A stretch of 64,000 nucleotides of DNA, taken from NCBI GenBank assembly GCA_000697665.1, contig KL197732.1:456013-520012 (forward strand), written 5' to 3'. Shown piece by piece: positions 11,448 through 21,192 of this stretch. Origin of the DNA: Jaapia argillacea MUCL 33604 (lineage: Eukaryota; Basidiomycota; Agaricomycetes; Jaapiales; Jaapiaceae). The notes below the pieces were generated by a model, which saw nothing but the letters and a program-made list of their open reading frames with translations, did no database searches and was not told the origin of the DNA. Position 1 is the first letter of the stretch. The number at the start of each line of letters is the position of its first letter. The position numbers and the translations under genes were made by a program.

Positions 11448-14400
11448 TCATGGTGGAATGGACTTTTCCAGTTTAGCCAGATGTGCCTTTATTCGTTCTG
11501 GGTTTGGATGTTTGGTCATGTATTCTGGAAGATTTGGGAGGCTTTCCATAGCAGCTCGTCTCGCTGCAATGTCTATCCAGAGCCTAGTCCATTCTTCCTC
11601 AGGTATCCTTAGTAACGCGAAGTTTGACAGGTTTTTCATATCTTCCCATGTATTCTCTGAGTCTGGGTATCCTTTCCATTGTACCAGGTATTTGACAGAC
11701 TTTTTCCCATGTCTGGCATACTTTGATTTGATGACTTCTTCTACTTCGAATTCCTCTTCTCCAGCGATCAAGTCGGGTACAGGTCGTGGGTAGTTTACTC
11801 TGTGTTCAGTGGTTTCTTTGTATGGGGTCAATAGCCCTGTGTGGAAGACTGGGTGTATTCTCCATGTTTTGGGTAATTTGAGTCGGTAGGTTCCGGATCC
11901 AATGATTGTTTCTATTTCAAAGGGGCCATGTCGTTTGGGGGAGAGTTTGGCACTAGGGTATTCCGTTTTGACGTTTTTTCCTTCTAGCCAAACTGAATCT
12001 CCGACCTTGAATTTGGGTCCTTTTGTCCCATATTTATCATGTTGGTTCTTCATTGCTTCGGCTGCCAGTTTAAGGCATGCTTCTGCTTCTTCTCTCGATT
12101 TCTTGAGCTCTTCCAGTCGTTGTTTGGCTGCTGGGATATTGGGCATGGGCCTGACGGATGGTTTAACCTTAGCTTGGTATCCGTGCATGAGTTTGAAAGG
12201 TGTTTTCTTGGTTGCGGAGTGTATGCATGTATTGTGGGATAATTCTGCAGCAAAGAGGAGTGAGGGCCAATTGTTTTGCGCTCGGCCACAATAGGCTCAG
12301 AGGAATATTTCTAGTTCCTGGTTGACTCTTTCTGTGGCTCCATTGGTTTCTGGGTGGTATCCTGTGCTTAGGGCTGATTCGATGTCAAGTCGGTTGAATA
12401 TGGCGCAAAGGACTTGGGATGTGAATTGGGGTCCTCTGTCTGATATCATTTTGTCTGGTAATCTGTATTGTCTGAAGGCACCTTTGATGAGAATTTCTGC
12501 TGTTCTGTTGGCGTCTATGGTTTTGTTGCAGGGTGTGAAGATTACAGTTTTAGTAAACTGATTGGTGAGGATGTGGATGGCGTCGAAGCTGTCTACTTCT
12601 GGTATGCCCGTAATGAAATCTTGTGTTACAATCTTGAAGGGTCGTGTTGGGATTTCTGTCAGGTGTAGTGGTTCTTGTGTTGGGTTGTTGTTGGGTTTGA
12701 TGGATTGGCATGTTGCGCATCCTTTGACATAATTCCTGACGAATACTGACATACCAGGCCACCAATAGTCTCGTTGTATGATTTCTAGGGTCTTGTATCT
12801 TCCAGGATGTCCCATTAGGGTGGGGTCGTGGCATGACTTTACAACTTTTCGTCGTAGATCTGTGTTCTTGGGTATGTATATCTTCCCTCGGTAGAGGATT
12901 AATCCGTCTTCTAGGTTCCATTCTTCTAGTCCTTTGGTAAGGGATCATGGTCCTTGTGTGCAAATGGAGTTTAGTGCCATCGCTACTGAGTCGTCCAGTT
13001 CGTTATTTTTTCTAATTTCTTCTTTCAGGTCCAAATCTCCCACTATCTGCATATGCTCCTTGGGATTTGCCGTTATTATGCTTCGTATTGCTAGTTGGAT
13101 TTGTCGTGCAACGATGGGGGAGTGCATTGAAGCGGTTCCTCGTCCTGTGATATTGATTTGTTTAGCGAAAAGTTGGGGGCTTAATAATATTCCGTCCTGA
13201 TTGTTGGTATCCACCCCCTCCTTACGGTCTTGTCGTCTCGAAAGACCATCAGATTTGTTAGACTTTCCTGGTTTGTGTATCAGTTCGAAATCGAATCATG
13301 TTAGGAATTGGGCCCATCTTGCCTGTCGTCGACTAAGCTTCTGGGCGTTTTGAAAGTATTCTAAATTCTTATGGTCGGTGTAGATTTTGATCTGGTGGGT
13401 ACATCCTTCCAAATAGTGTCGCCATGCTTCTAGGGAGCGAATAATCGCAAGTAATTCTTTGTCGTAAATGTCGTAATTCCTTTCTGCATCTGATAGGGAC
13501 TTGGATAAGTAAGCAACTGGGTGCCATTTCCCATCATCCTCTAGTTGCATCAGGACAGCACCAGTCGCGTAATCGGATGTGTCACATTCGATCTGGAATG
13601 GTTTGGTTGTGTCTGGTGTTACCAATGTCGGAGAGGATGTGAATGACATTTGAGTTTGTTGAAGGCTTCTTGGCATTTGGTTGTCCAGTCCCATTCGTGT
13701 TCCTTTTTTGTCAGCTCGAACAGTGGTTTGGTGATTTTCGAGAAGTCGTGGATGAATCGTTGGTAGAAATTGCAGAATCCTAGGAATGATTGGACCTCTT
13801 TGACCTTTTTGGGTTCTGGCCATTCCATAATTCTGGCAACCTTAACTGGGTCCATCTCCACGAGGTTATGGGAAACCATTAGTCCTAAGTATTTGATCTT
13901 GGGAACTTTGAATGTACACTTTTCCGGTTTTAGGAACAGGTCATTTTCTTCTAGGATCTTCATTACTTGGTGGAGTATTTGTCGATGCTTGGCTAGGTCA
14001 CGGGTGAAGATCAGAATGTCGTCCAGATATACTATGATGTGTCCTTCATCGATGAGTTCCTTGAATAGTTCATTCATCATTGTTTGGAAAGTTGCTGGCG
14101 AATTGGTTAACCTGAAGAACATTACTCGTGGTTCGTATAGTCCTTGGTTGGTTTTGAAGGCTGCTTTCCATTCATCCCCTTCTTTGATTCTCACGTTGTT
14201 ATATCCCCATCGTAGGTCTAATTTGGAGTAGATCTTGGCTCCTTTTAATTTATCGATGAGCTCGGAGATGAGAGGTATCGGATAAGTATTTTTGATTGTC
14301 ATTGAATTGAGGTACTGGTAATCCTGTGTAGGCCAGAGTTTACCGACCTTCTTTTTGACAAAGAAGAAGGGTGACAATAGTTGAGATTTTGATGGTCTGA

Positions 14401-15478
14401 TGTACTTCTTTTCCAATTGTTCCTCCAGGAAGGCGTCAAGCTCCTTTTGTTCCGACGGGGATAGGGGGTAGGTTTTACAATTGATCAGCTTCCATTCTTC
14501 TTTTAATTCTATCATGTGATCCCAAGGGTGTTTTATCGGAAAGTGTTCCAATGCTTTCTTCTCGAAGACTCTTTTGTACTTCCAATATTCTCTAGGTACC
14601 ATCTCCTCTAAGGTTTTCTCCTTTTGTCCCTGGGCAGCTTTCTCTGCTAGTTCGATGGATTTGTTTCTGTGGGCCCTTGCTGCGATGACCGTGGGGTGTT
14701 CTTCTTCGTCAGGTTCTTCATCATCTTCAGGTAATGGGTCTCCTATTAGGGCACGATATACTTTGATGCCTTGGTATGTCCAGGGTCGTATTTCTTGGTC
14801 TGGATTCGTGGTTTCATCCATGGTCCATAGTTCTGAGGGAAGTGTTCCTTGTTTCCTGGCCTTTTGTATTTTAGTCTTTGTCTTCTCAATTGCGATAGTT
14901 TCTGTGTCATGGTTTCGAGTCCTCGGGACTGGTTTGGCTCGCACGGAGATGGGTCCTTGTTCGATTTGGCATGTGTCTGGGCATCGACTGAGGTTAAGCA
15001 TGTAAGTTTGCCAGTCTATTTCGGGGTTGTGTTCTAGTAACCAGTCGCTTCCCAGGATAACATTCTCTTTCCCTATATTGGTGACATAAAACCAGTTGTT
15101 TTCAGTATGGGTTCCTTCTTCCTGTCCATGGATTCGGACTCCTAGTTCGACGTAGTAGCAGATTTCTCCATTCGCATTTTCCAAATTGTCGACATTATGC
15201 ACTGGAATTCGGGTCGGTAGTTTCTGAAGGTTCATTTGTTTCTTGACAGCGTATTTGTAGCTGATTAAATTTCTGGTAGCCCCACTGTCAACTAGGGCTT
15301 CGGTGGTAGCGGTTCGATTCTTTCCGATGAGTTTGATTTGGATACATAGGGATGGGGCTCCCCAGTTCTTTAGAGTAGAAATGGATAATGATTCGGGGGT
15401 ATCCAAGATTTGGTATCGATTAAGAGAATCTTGTTTAACCTTCTCGTTCACCACAGGCAGAAGGTGACTTAAAAACCC
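11448..15478 (-). pseudogene. Pol polyprotein of element C (PR-RT-RH-IN-chromodomain), broken
   Basis: Pol is read in the -1 frame from the slippery site at 15472-15478. Domains are protease (DSGATRNLI near 15285), RT with YLDD (near 14025), RNase H (DTSDYATGAV near 13575), the integrase HHCC finger (about 12835-12690), the DDE core (Asp near 12635, DRGPQF near 12435, Glu near 12330) and a chromodomain (about 11770-11640, VKYLVQWKGYPDSENTW). There is a frameshift near 13640. In-frame TGA codons stand at 13296-13298, 12945-12947 and 12297-12299, each apparently replacing arginine CGA. The element is complete in layout but not functional in this copy. Confidence 0.9.
15469..15478 (-). promoter_or_regulatory. 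-1 ribosomal frameshift site, gag/pol of element C
   Basis: Gag ends Lys-Leu-Gly-Phe-stop with G GGT TTT (15472-15478) directly before TAA (15469-15471). Shifting back one base enters the open protease/pol frame. The heptamer and the stop position match element B, although the stop codon differs (TGA there). No downstream pseudoknot was modelled. Confidence 0.75.
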
Positions 15479-16449
15479 AATTTAGCAAATTCCTCCCTGA
15501 CCGTTTGTACTACTTCCCATCTGTTATCCTCTGTCGTATCCTGTAAGAGATTCCTGATCTCTTTTCCTACATCCCTTGGTTCTTCCTCCTCCCCCCCTCC
15601 TACTTTGACAACCCTGGCCTGGAAGTGTTTCTTTCGTTTGTCTGGACAATCGTGGGAGAAATGTCTGGGTTTGCAGCAATAGAAGCATGCATTAGTATCC
15701 CTTAATTTCTTCTGTTCCTGGTCATCTAGATGTTGGAATTGTCCGGTTCGTCAATTTCTTCTGAATCAAGTGGCATCTATGTCCATGGGGACACCTTCTG
15801 ATTGGTAGGGTTGTCGGTATTGGGGAGTGGGATTGTTGGGGTATATTGGTTTGGCCGATCGAAATCTCCAGGATTTCTCAGCAGCGGCTTGTTGTTGGAG
15901 GAGGTCTTCTTGGATAGCGGCTGCTTTAAAGTTGGCATAGCTGGATGGGGGAGTGGGGAGGTGGATGATGGCATGGAGGATGTCCCAATTGAGTCCTTTC
16001 TTGAAGTACTCGAGTAGGGCGGCGTCGTTAAATTCAGTATAGTGAGCTAAATCCTCAAATTTGGTGACATAGTCATCAACAGACGATCTTCCCTGCTGTA
16101 GGTTTTGGATTTGCATCCTTGCAGTTCCTCCTTTGTCCAATTCTTTGAATGCATCCTTGACATGGACAATGAATTCTTCCCAACTATCTTTGCTTCCGTC
16201 TACTTTGGTATAGGGGCCAGTGGGCTTCTCGTAATCCTCTATGTACTTCATTGCCCAGGAACTGGCGGTGCTGTCTTTCATGAAAGAAAGGGTGTAGGCG
16301 ATCTTGGCCCATTCATTCTTGAAGTTGTCTGGATTGGCTCTGATGTTAAGTTTAACTTCTTGAACAAATTTGTCAGTTTGTCGGCGATCGCTGGTGAAGA
16401 CTGATGGGGGGGCAAGTTTGGGTCCTTTATTGTTAGTTGCGCCAGACAT
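15469..16449 (-). pseudogene. Gag of element C (capsid and CCHC zinc knuckle), two TGA stops
   Basis: The ATG at 16449 opens 227 residues of a capsid-like retrotransposon Gag, with the helix-rich pattern WAMKYIEDYE, FVQEVKLNI and LQQGRSSVDDYVTKF. It ends in MDIDAT at 15766. Two TGA codons follow within 15 nt, then the frame continues into a zinc knuckle with C-x2-C-x4-H-x4-C spacing (near 15680-15640) and an acidic stretch up to the slippery site. The TGA codons sit in an arginine-rich stretch and fit CGA decay. Product role: the RNA-packaging shell of the virus-like particle. Confidence 0.85.
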
Positions 16450-17890
16450 GGTGCTGCTGGGTGTGGGACCTGGTGGTGGCAGAATAGGTGGGACTTGGGG
16501 TTGCAGGTTTGGAGTTGGTACGGGGTGGTTGGGTGGATTGGGAGGAGGTTCGGTGTCAATGGGGATGGGAGCAGGTTCTTCAGAATTGGTTTGCCTGGTA
16601 GGAGGGCCCTGTGTTGGGGAGTGTGAGTCTTTGGGTTCTTTGGTGATTGGGTCATTGGCAGGTTGAGTTTCTGCTTCTTCCTCGGTGGTTGAGTGATCGT
16701 TGTCTGATTCTTCGGGGGCTCGGTAAGATGTTCTAGAAGCAGATCTAGATACAGCTTCATGTAGTTCTTGTAATCCTTGGTCGCTATGGACAGATTGTCT
16801 ACTGGGTTGTCATGATGGGGGTTTTGGTTGAGGGGTCCCTCCTCTGGAGATTCTTTGATGGGGGTTAGCCCACGGGGGTTGGGTGGACGAGGATGTGATG
16901 AGTGGTGTGGGGGCGGCGACCATAGGCAATACTGGGCTGGTGAATGTTGGTGATCGGGGGGATGGAAGGGTCGGGCGAGTCAGGGATAGTACTTCCAGGT
17001 GGGCGTGGATGTATTCCTTGAAGGTGGGTAGACTAGGGTTGAATGGGAACTGATTGGGGTTTCCAAACAGGGCAAAGGTTCATCCTTCATTTTCTCGAAT
17101 AACAAAGGCTGTTCAATCAAAGAAGAATAACTGTCAGGAGTTGTCGTAGTGGAATCTGTTTTTGTGATTGTTGTTGTAGTTATTATTGAGTTCTTCGAAG
17201 GTAGGTGCGTGTGTTTTGGCAGGTAGGGGGTGAGCGGAGTAGGCGGAGTATCTGTTAGGATCAATCTTGGCAAGTGCACGTGGGTGGGGGAACTAATTCG
17301 ATGTGTTGTCGGTGGAGTAGTTCTACTTCTTCCGCTTGTTGATGCACTCGTTCGATGATGTTGTTGATTTGTGCGTGAAGGGTGATCAGGTCGGCGCTGA
17401 CGATGTTGAGCTGGTGGTAGAGTTGGTCAAGTTCTTGTGTGATGAGCAGAAACACACTTAGGAAAGCGTCAATGTGGATCCATACTTCTGCCAGGTTTGG
17501 TATTTAATGAGTGCTTTGAGGAGGATGAGAATGTGTGCGAGTTTGGATTGTTGCTTGATTCTTTCGTGTGTGGGGAAAGGTGGGGTAGGGTAGTAAGTGG
17601 CGACAGGGAGTAGTTGGATAGGGGCTTCTAGGTTGGGGTTGCCAACTGGGTATAAGGCATGGGTTACTCATCGTTTGACAAACAGAAACTGGTCGTAGTC
17701 GTGGCGTTGCGTTGGGAATGGGTTGAATGTATTGTTGGTACCGTGTTGTACTAGGAACAGGGGTCGAATGTTGATGGTATTGATGATACTAGGGTGGGGT
17801 TCATTGGTTATGACAACGCAATAGGATTCTAGGGTGGGTGAGGTCGCAGATCCTGACTGCGTCGGTGTCGTAGGGTGAGTAGGGTGTGAA
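16450..17890 (-). other. Long leader of element C
   Basis: About 1.4 kb between the PBS and the gag ATG. It carries several proline/threonine-rich ORFs of 64-160 codons in different frames, none recognisable. A similar leader remains in element B (19669-20393 and upstream of its gag). Such length is unusual for a compact fungal Ty3 element. I see no structured RNA motif that I could name. Confidence 0.6.
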
Positions 17891-17901
17891 AAGCTTGTCC
17901 A
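17891..17901 (-). promoter_or_regulatory. Primer binding site of element C, self-priming type
   Basis: Two bases after the 5' LTR the minus strand reads TGGACAAGCTT. This 11-mer is perfectly complementary to AAGCTTGTCCA inside the LTR at 18025-18015, which lies at the predicted 5' end of the mRNA. The arrangement matches the self-priming mechanism known for fission yeast Tf1 rather than tRNA priming. Confidence 0.75.
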
Positions 17902-17903
17902 AG

Positions 17904-18338
17904 TGTTAGGAGTGCTTTAGCAACTGGTACTCAGGCTATGACTTGAGGCTGTAGAGGATGACAAATGAGAGCAAACCAATTGAAGGGTATGGCTAAAGAG
18001 CTGTATTATTCAAGTGGACAAGCTTAAGGAGTACAGGAGGGCGAGAGCGCCTTATATACTAGAGCCAGAGAGGTAGAACATAGTAGAAAGGTATAGAAGG
18101 GGCTAAGAATAGCATCCAAGGAATAGGAGAGAACATGATAGAAACGTAGAGAATAAGATGGAAAGTCTGGGGAGTCGGTAACCTACCGAATGAGGTATGG
18201 ATCGAGAAGCAAGTTAATAATAGTACAACGCGATATAATTAGAACAAGTCCGAGATAAGGCGAGGTAAGATGAGATAAGGAGTCTGAGATAAGATAAGAT
18301 AATAGAGAAAATGAAATGGGTATACAGAAATCGTAACA
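17904..18338 (-). repeat. 5' LTR of element C
   Basis: 435 bp, bounded on the right by the target duplication ATTAC (18339-18343) and on the left by the PBS. About 4% divergent from its partner at 10163-10597 by hand count. Confidence 0.92.
18015..18058 (-). promoter_or_regulatory. TATA box and predicted mRNA start of element C
   Basis: On the minus strand TATATAAG begins at 18058. AAGCTTGTCCA begins 33 nt downstream at 18025, a normal TATA-to-start distance. The first 11 nt of the mRNA would then be the exact complement of the PBS. The same spacing recurs in element B. Confidence 0.65.
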
Positions 18339-18347
18339 ATTACTGTT

Positions 18348-19052
18348 ATGTCGGAGAAACTGAGTGTTGGGAAATTGAATGACACCAATTATGCTGAGTG
18401 GTGTGTGTTGATGGAAGTGTTGTTGGTTCGGAAAGGGTTATGGGATGTCGTCAGTGGCGAGTAGACGAGGCCTACAGGGAGTGAGGATGCAAAGGTGGTT
18501 AAGGGATGGAAGTGGAAGTGTGCCGAGGCAAGGGCAGCAATTATTCTGCATGTCAAGACAACTCAGCTGCCCCACATACGAAGTGCTGTTGTCACAGAGG
18601 TTTGGGAGACCTTGAAGGCTGTGCACTGTGCTCGGGGATTTGCGACGCACCTTGCATTACGTCGTAAACTCCTCATGGCTGTCAAGAAGGATTCCCAGAG
18701 CATGGTTAGCTGGATTGCAGATGTTAGAAGGAATGCTTTCAAGTTGGAGGATATTGGAGTTAAAGTGGAGGATGAGGACCTCATTTTGGTGCTCACCGTG
18801 GGCCTACCCCCAGCATACAAGACTTTTGTTGTCTCTCTTGATTCAACCCCTCCCGACAATCTTATTTTGGAATTTGTCATTGCTTACCTTCTTAACAAAG
18901 AAGCTCATCAGGTCCCAACCACTGTCAAATCCAAGCCAGATCATGATGGTGCCTATTCCGTCAATGCCACCCACTGCATTGGTTTGCAGCACATCACCTG
19001 TTTCAGCTGCGGCAAGAAGGGCCATTACCAATTGACCTGTCCCACCATGTAG
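18348..19052 (+). pseudogene. Copia-type Gag with zinc knuckle, one stop, 3' end replaced
   Basis: From ATG at 18348 the frame encodes a Ty1/copia Gag of the UBN2-like type: N-terminal LNDTNYAEWCVLMEVLL, central SWIADVRRNAFKLEDIG and a C-terminal knuckle CFSCGKKGHYQLTC with C-x2-C-x4-H-x4-C spacing. An in-frame TAG lies at 18462-18464. The frame runs into inverted LTR sequence at 19048 and stops at 19050-19052, so the natural C-terminus is lost here. The natural ending (Lys-rich, then acidic, ...DDDTW-stop) survives in the inverted block at 19274-19500. The leader and 5' LTR belonging to it lie at 9722-10157, beyond element C. Confidence 0.85.
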
Positions 19053-19514
19053 AAATAATAGAAACCAGGGTGCGTTTGGCTGAGATAAATGGAATCTCTT
19101 GCAAACACGATAGGGTACAATCTAGTATCTAGGGCACTTATATACTGAATATAGTAAGGAGGGAACCGGAATAGCGGAAAGGAAGCAGATACCCAACAAA
19201 ATGGTAAATGTTCGAACTCTATCAAACATGCTCATTTGAGCTTGCACGGAAATCTAAATCCCGAATTCCAACACACGCCCTCAAGCAAAGAATGAGTGAA
19301 CAACAAAAATGAACAACAATAATGAGAAAATAAAAAATGGTATACTACAAGGTAGCACCCCCTCAATCACCAAGTGTCATCATCCTCCTCCTCGATAACC
19401 ACAGTGGCAGTGCCAGCAACTTTGGGCTTCTTGGTGGGACAGGTCAATTGGTAATGGCCCTTCTTGCCACAGCTGAAACAGGTGATGTGCTGCAAACCGA
19501 TGCGGCAGGTGGTG
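19048..19514 (-). repeat. Inverted 3' end (LTR, 3' UTR, end of gag) of the copia-type element
   Basis: 19048-19273 is a full 226-bp LTR in reverse orientation. Next come, in reverse, a purine-rich tract, about 100 bp of untranslated sequence, and the end of gag including the zinc knuckle. The last part forms an inverted repeat with the forward gag at about 18970-19045. The block ends at a GTTGGG junction with the truncated forward LTR. Confidence 0.85.
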
Positions 19515-19663
19515 TTGGGTATCCACTTCCTTTCCACTATTCTGGTTCCCTCCTTACTATATTTGGTATATAAGTGCCCTAGATACTAGATTGTACCCTA
19601 TTGCATTTGCAAGAGATTCTGTTTATCTCAGCCAAATGCACCCTGGTTTCTATTATTTCTACA
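19511..19663 (+). repeat. Truncated 3' LTR of the copia-type element
   Basis: About 153 bp matching the last two thirds of the LTR at 9722-9947, ending TTCTACA and followed by the target duplication GTTCT. The first ~75 bp of the LTR are absent. Confidence 0.85.
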
Positions 19664-20381
19664 GTTCTGATAGAACTGGGTATATTAATGAGTATGGAAT
19701 GATTAAGGTTTGGTGGTAGTAATCATAAACTGAGTGTGAGGTATTCGATGACAATGAATTGGATGGCAATAATGACTACGTGATGGAATTTGATCAGAAA
19801 TTTGATGAAGTTTGAGTGGGTTCTGTTGTGGTATTGGTACTAGTCTTGGGTTCTGATTGATGGTTATGCATGGAGCTTTGTAGGCTGGGGGTGTGTTATG
19901 GGGGTTGTTAGCACAATGTGGGTGATGACCAGTGTAGTTGCAGCATGGGTTTCTGCAGGTTGGATGTCCTTAATATCCAGGGCTTCTGTTATTTCATGGA
20001 GACATCATGGTGGATGGTTGGGATCTAATTGATCTGTGACAGGGAATCCTGAGACCAGTATATATCTGGATAGGGTTGATTTGGATAGACTATGTGTGGC
20101 TGTGGTTGTAATTTCTCAGCTAGTCAGTAGAATAGTTCTGCGAGATAGATGAGTGTTGTGGCAAGCATGGCTTGAATGAGGCCAGTTTAATGGTCTTGGC
20201 ATTTGTCGTACTTCCAGTGAATTTCTTGTATGTACCAATCAAGTTGCAATGCAAAGTCAATGAGTACATTGCTAAGAAATTGTAAGAATAGAATGATGAA
20301 CTGGATGTGTAAGGGTCATGTGGGTGGTATGATCGCAGATCCTGACTGTGTCAGTATCATAGGGTGAATAGAGTTGGTAAG

Positions 20382-20391
20382 AGCTTGTCCA
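20382..20391 (-). promoter_or_regulatory. Primer binding site of element B, self-priming type
   Basis: Two bases after the LTR start (20394) the minus strand reads TGGACAAGCT. It is complementary over 10 nt to AGCTTGTCCA at 20515-20506 inside the LTR, which starts 33 nt after a TATATAAG box at 20548-20541. The layout is the same as in element C despite strong sequence divergence. Confidence 0.7.
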
Positions 20392-20393
20392 AG

Positions 20394-20859
20394 TGTTAGG
20401 AGCACCTTAGTGACTAGTACTCAGGATACAATGCTGAGGCTGTAGAGGATGATGATGGAGAGCAAACTGGTTAAAGGATACAACTAAAGCACTATACTGT
20501 TTAAGTGGACAAGCTACCAAATACATAGTAGCTAGGTATCCTTATATACTAAGAGGACAATGGATATTTGGACAATGGACTAAGGACAATAGCAAGTGAG
20601 ACAATGTAATTAGACAATGGAAAATGAGATAAGGTTTAGAGGACAATAAGGAATTGAACAATAGAAACAAGAACAATGATGAGGCTGTGCAAGATAATTC
20701 ATTGTGTGCTAAAAATAGCACAAGGTCCAAAACCAAAGATAAATTGTGTTAAGTATCATAGACAAGGGAAATGATATGAAAACGAATGGAGTCCAATAAA
20801 CAAGAGTAAAATACATACAATACAAATGAAAATCTACAAGTCTGAAGGTGTTCACAACA
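20394..20859 (-). repeat. 5' LTR of element B
   Basis: Starts TGTTAGGAGCACC on the plus strand and aligns with element C's LTR over the first ~170 bp, including TATA box and self-priming segment. The far end is taken as CACAACA at 20859 but is uncertain. No partner LTR lies in the window. Confidence 0.65.
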
Positions 20860-21150
20860 ACTATCAGGTGTTGGCTGACTCATTACTAGTGAGTAGGCAG
20901 GTTACCAAGGATATCTAGCCCATGTCAGCTGGGCTGTTACTAACAGGACATCTGCTGGTATGTTACTAATAGATGATATGTGATATTGGCTATCTGTGGT
21001 TAACGGGAAAAGTATCTAAATGAGTTAAGGAATTGACAATGAAAGAAAGTGATTCTACAAGATGTTAAGGAGGGTGGATGGAGTAGGATCACCAATAGAT
21101 GTGCTCTATTTAATAAATGATGCAGACAAGGCTTAATAAAAGTATCTTCC
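20860..21150. other. Spacer between element B and the GTPase gene
   Basis: CpG-poor sequence with no gene or recognisable repeat. The homology of the inverted duplication begins at about 21150. Confidence 0.5.
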
Positions 21151-21192
21151 ATATCCAGTAGAGACACAAGATACATTGTACAGGGTGGGATT

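Larger units (their letters stand above)
10163..18338 (-). mobile_element. Complete Ty3/gypsy element C, 8176 bp, TSD ATTAC
   Basis: Two 435-bp LTRs (10163-10597 and 17904-18338) with TGTTA/TAACA ends bound the element, and ATTAC flanks it at 10158-10162 and 18339-18343. Between them, on the minus strand, are the PBS (17901-17891), a 1.4-kb leader, gag, a frameshift site, pol with a chromodomain, an extra 3' ORF region and a purine-rich tract (10612-10598). By hand alignment the LTRs differ at about 19 positions, 16 of them transitions and mostly at CpG, so insertion is old but much younger than element B. It splits the copia-type element exactly at ATTAC. Confidence 0.93.
9717..19668 (+). 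mobile_element. Ty1/copia-type gag-only (TR-GAG-like) element, rearranged, TSD GTTCT
   Basis: GTTCT at 9717-9721 and 19664-19668 flanks the whole structure, which sits in element B. Inside are a full 5' LTR (9722-9947), a leader (9948-10157), element C as a later insertion, a copia-type gag (18348 onward), an inverted block (19048 to about 19514), and a truncated 3' LTR (about 19511-19663) that ends TTCTACA like the 5' LTR. The inverted block shows gag ending in a natural stop about 100 bp before the polypurine tract and LTR, with no pol, so the parent element appears to be gag-only and non-autonomous. Confidence 0.82.
3711..20859 (-). mobile_element. Ty3/gypsy element B, old, split by later insertions
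   Basis: Element B reads right to left: 5' LTR (about 20394-20859), leader (19669-20393), then the remaining leader and gag-pol (9716 down to about 3890), cut off at 3711 by element A. It is interrupted by a copia-type element with its TSD (9717-19668) and by a solo LTR (4877-5289). Its proteins and leader match element C, so B and C are one family. B is almost devoid of CpG while C is not, consistent with longer exposure to cytosine methylation and deamination. The right LTR boundary is uncertain by tens of bases. Confidence 0.8.

Noticed and set aside
10158-18343. tRNA-type primer binding site for element C
   Set aside because: The bases after the LTR pair perfectly with the predicted mRNA start, and I could not match them to a specific tRNA 3' end.
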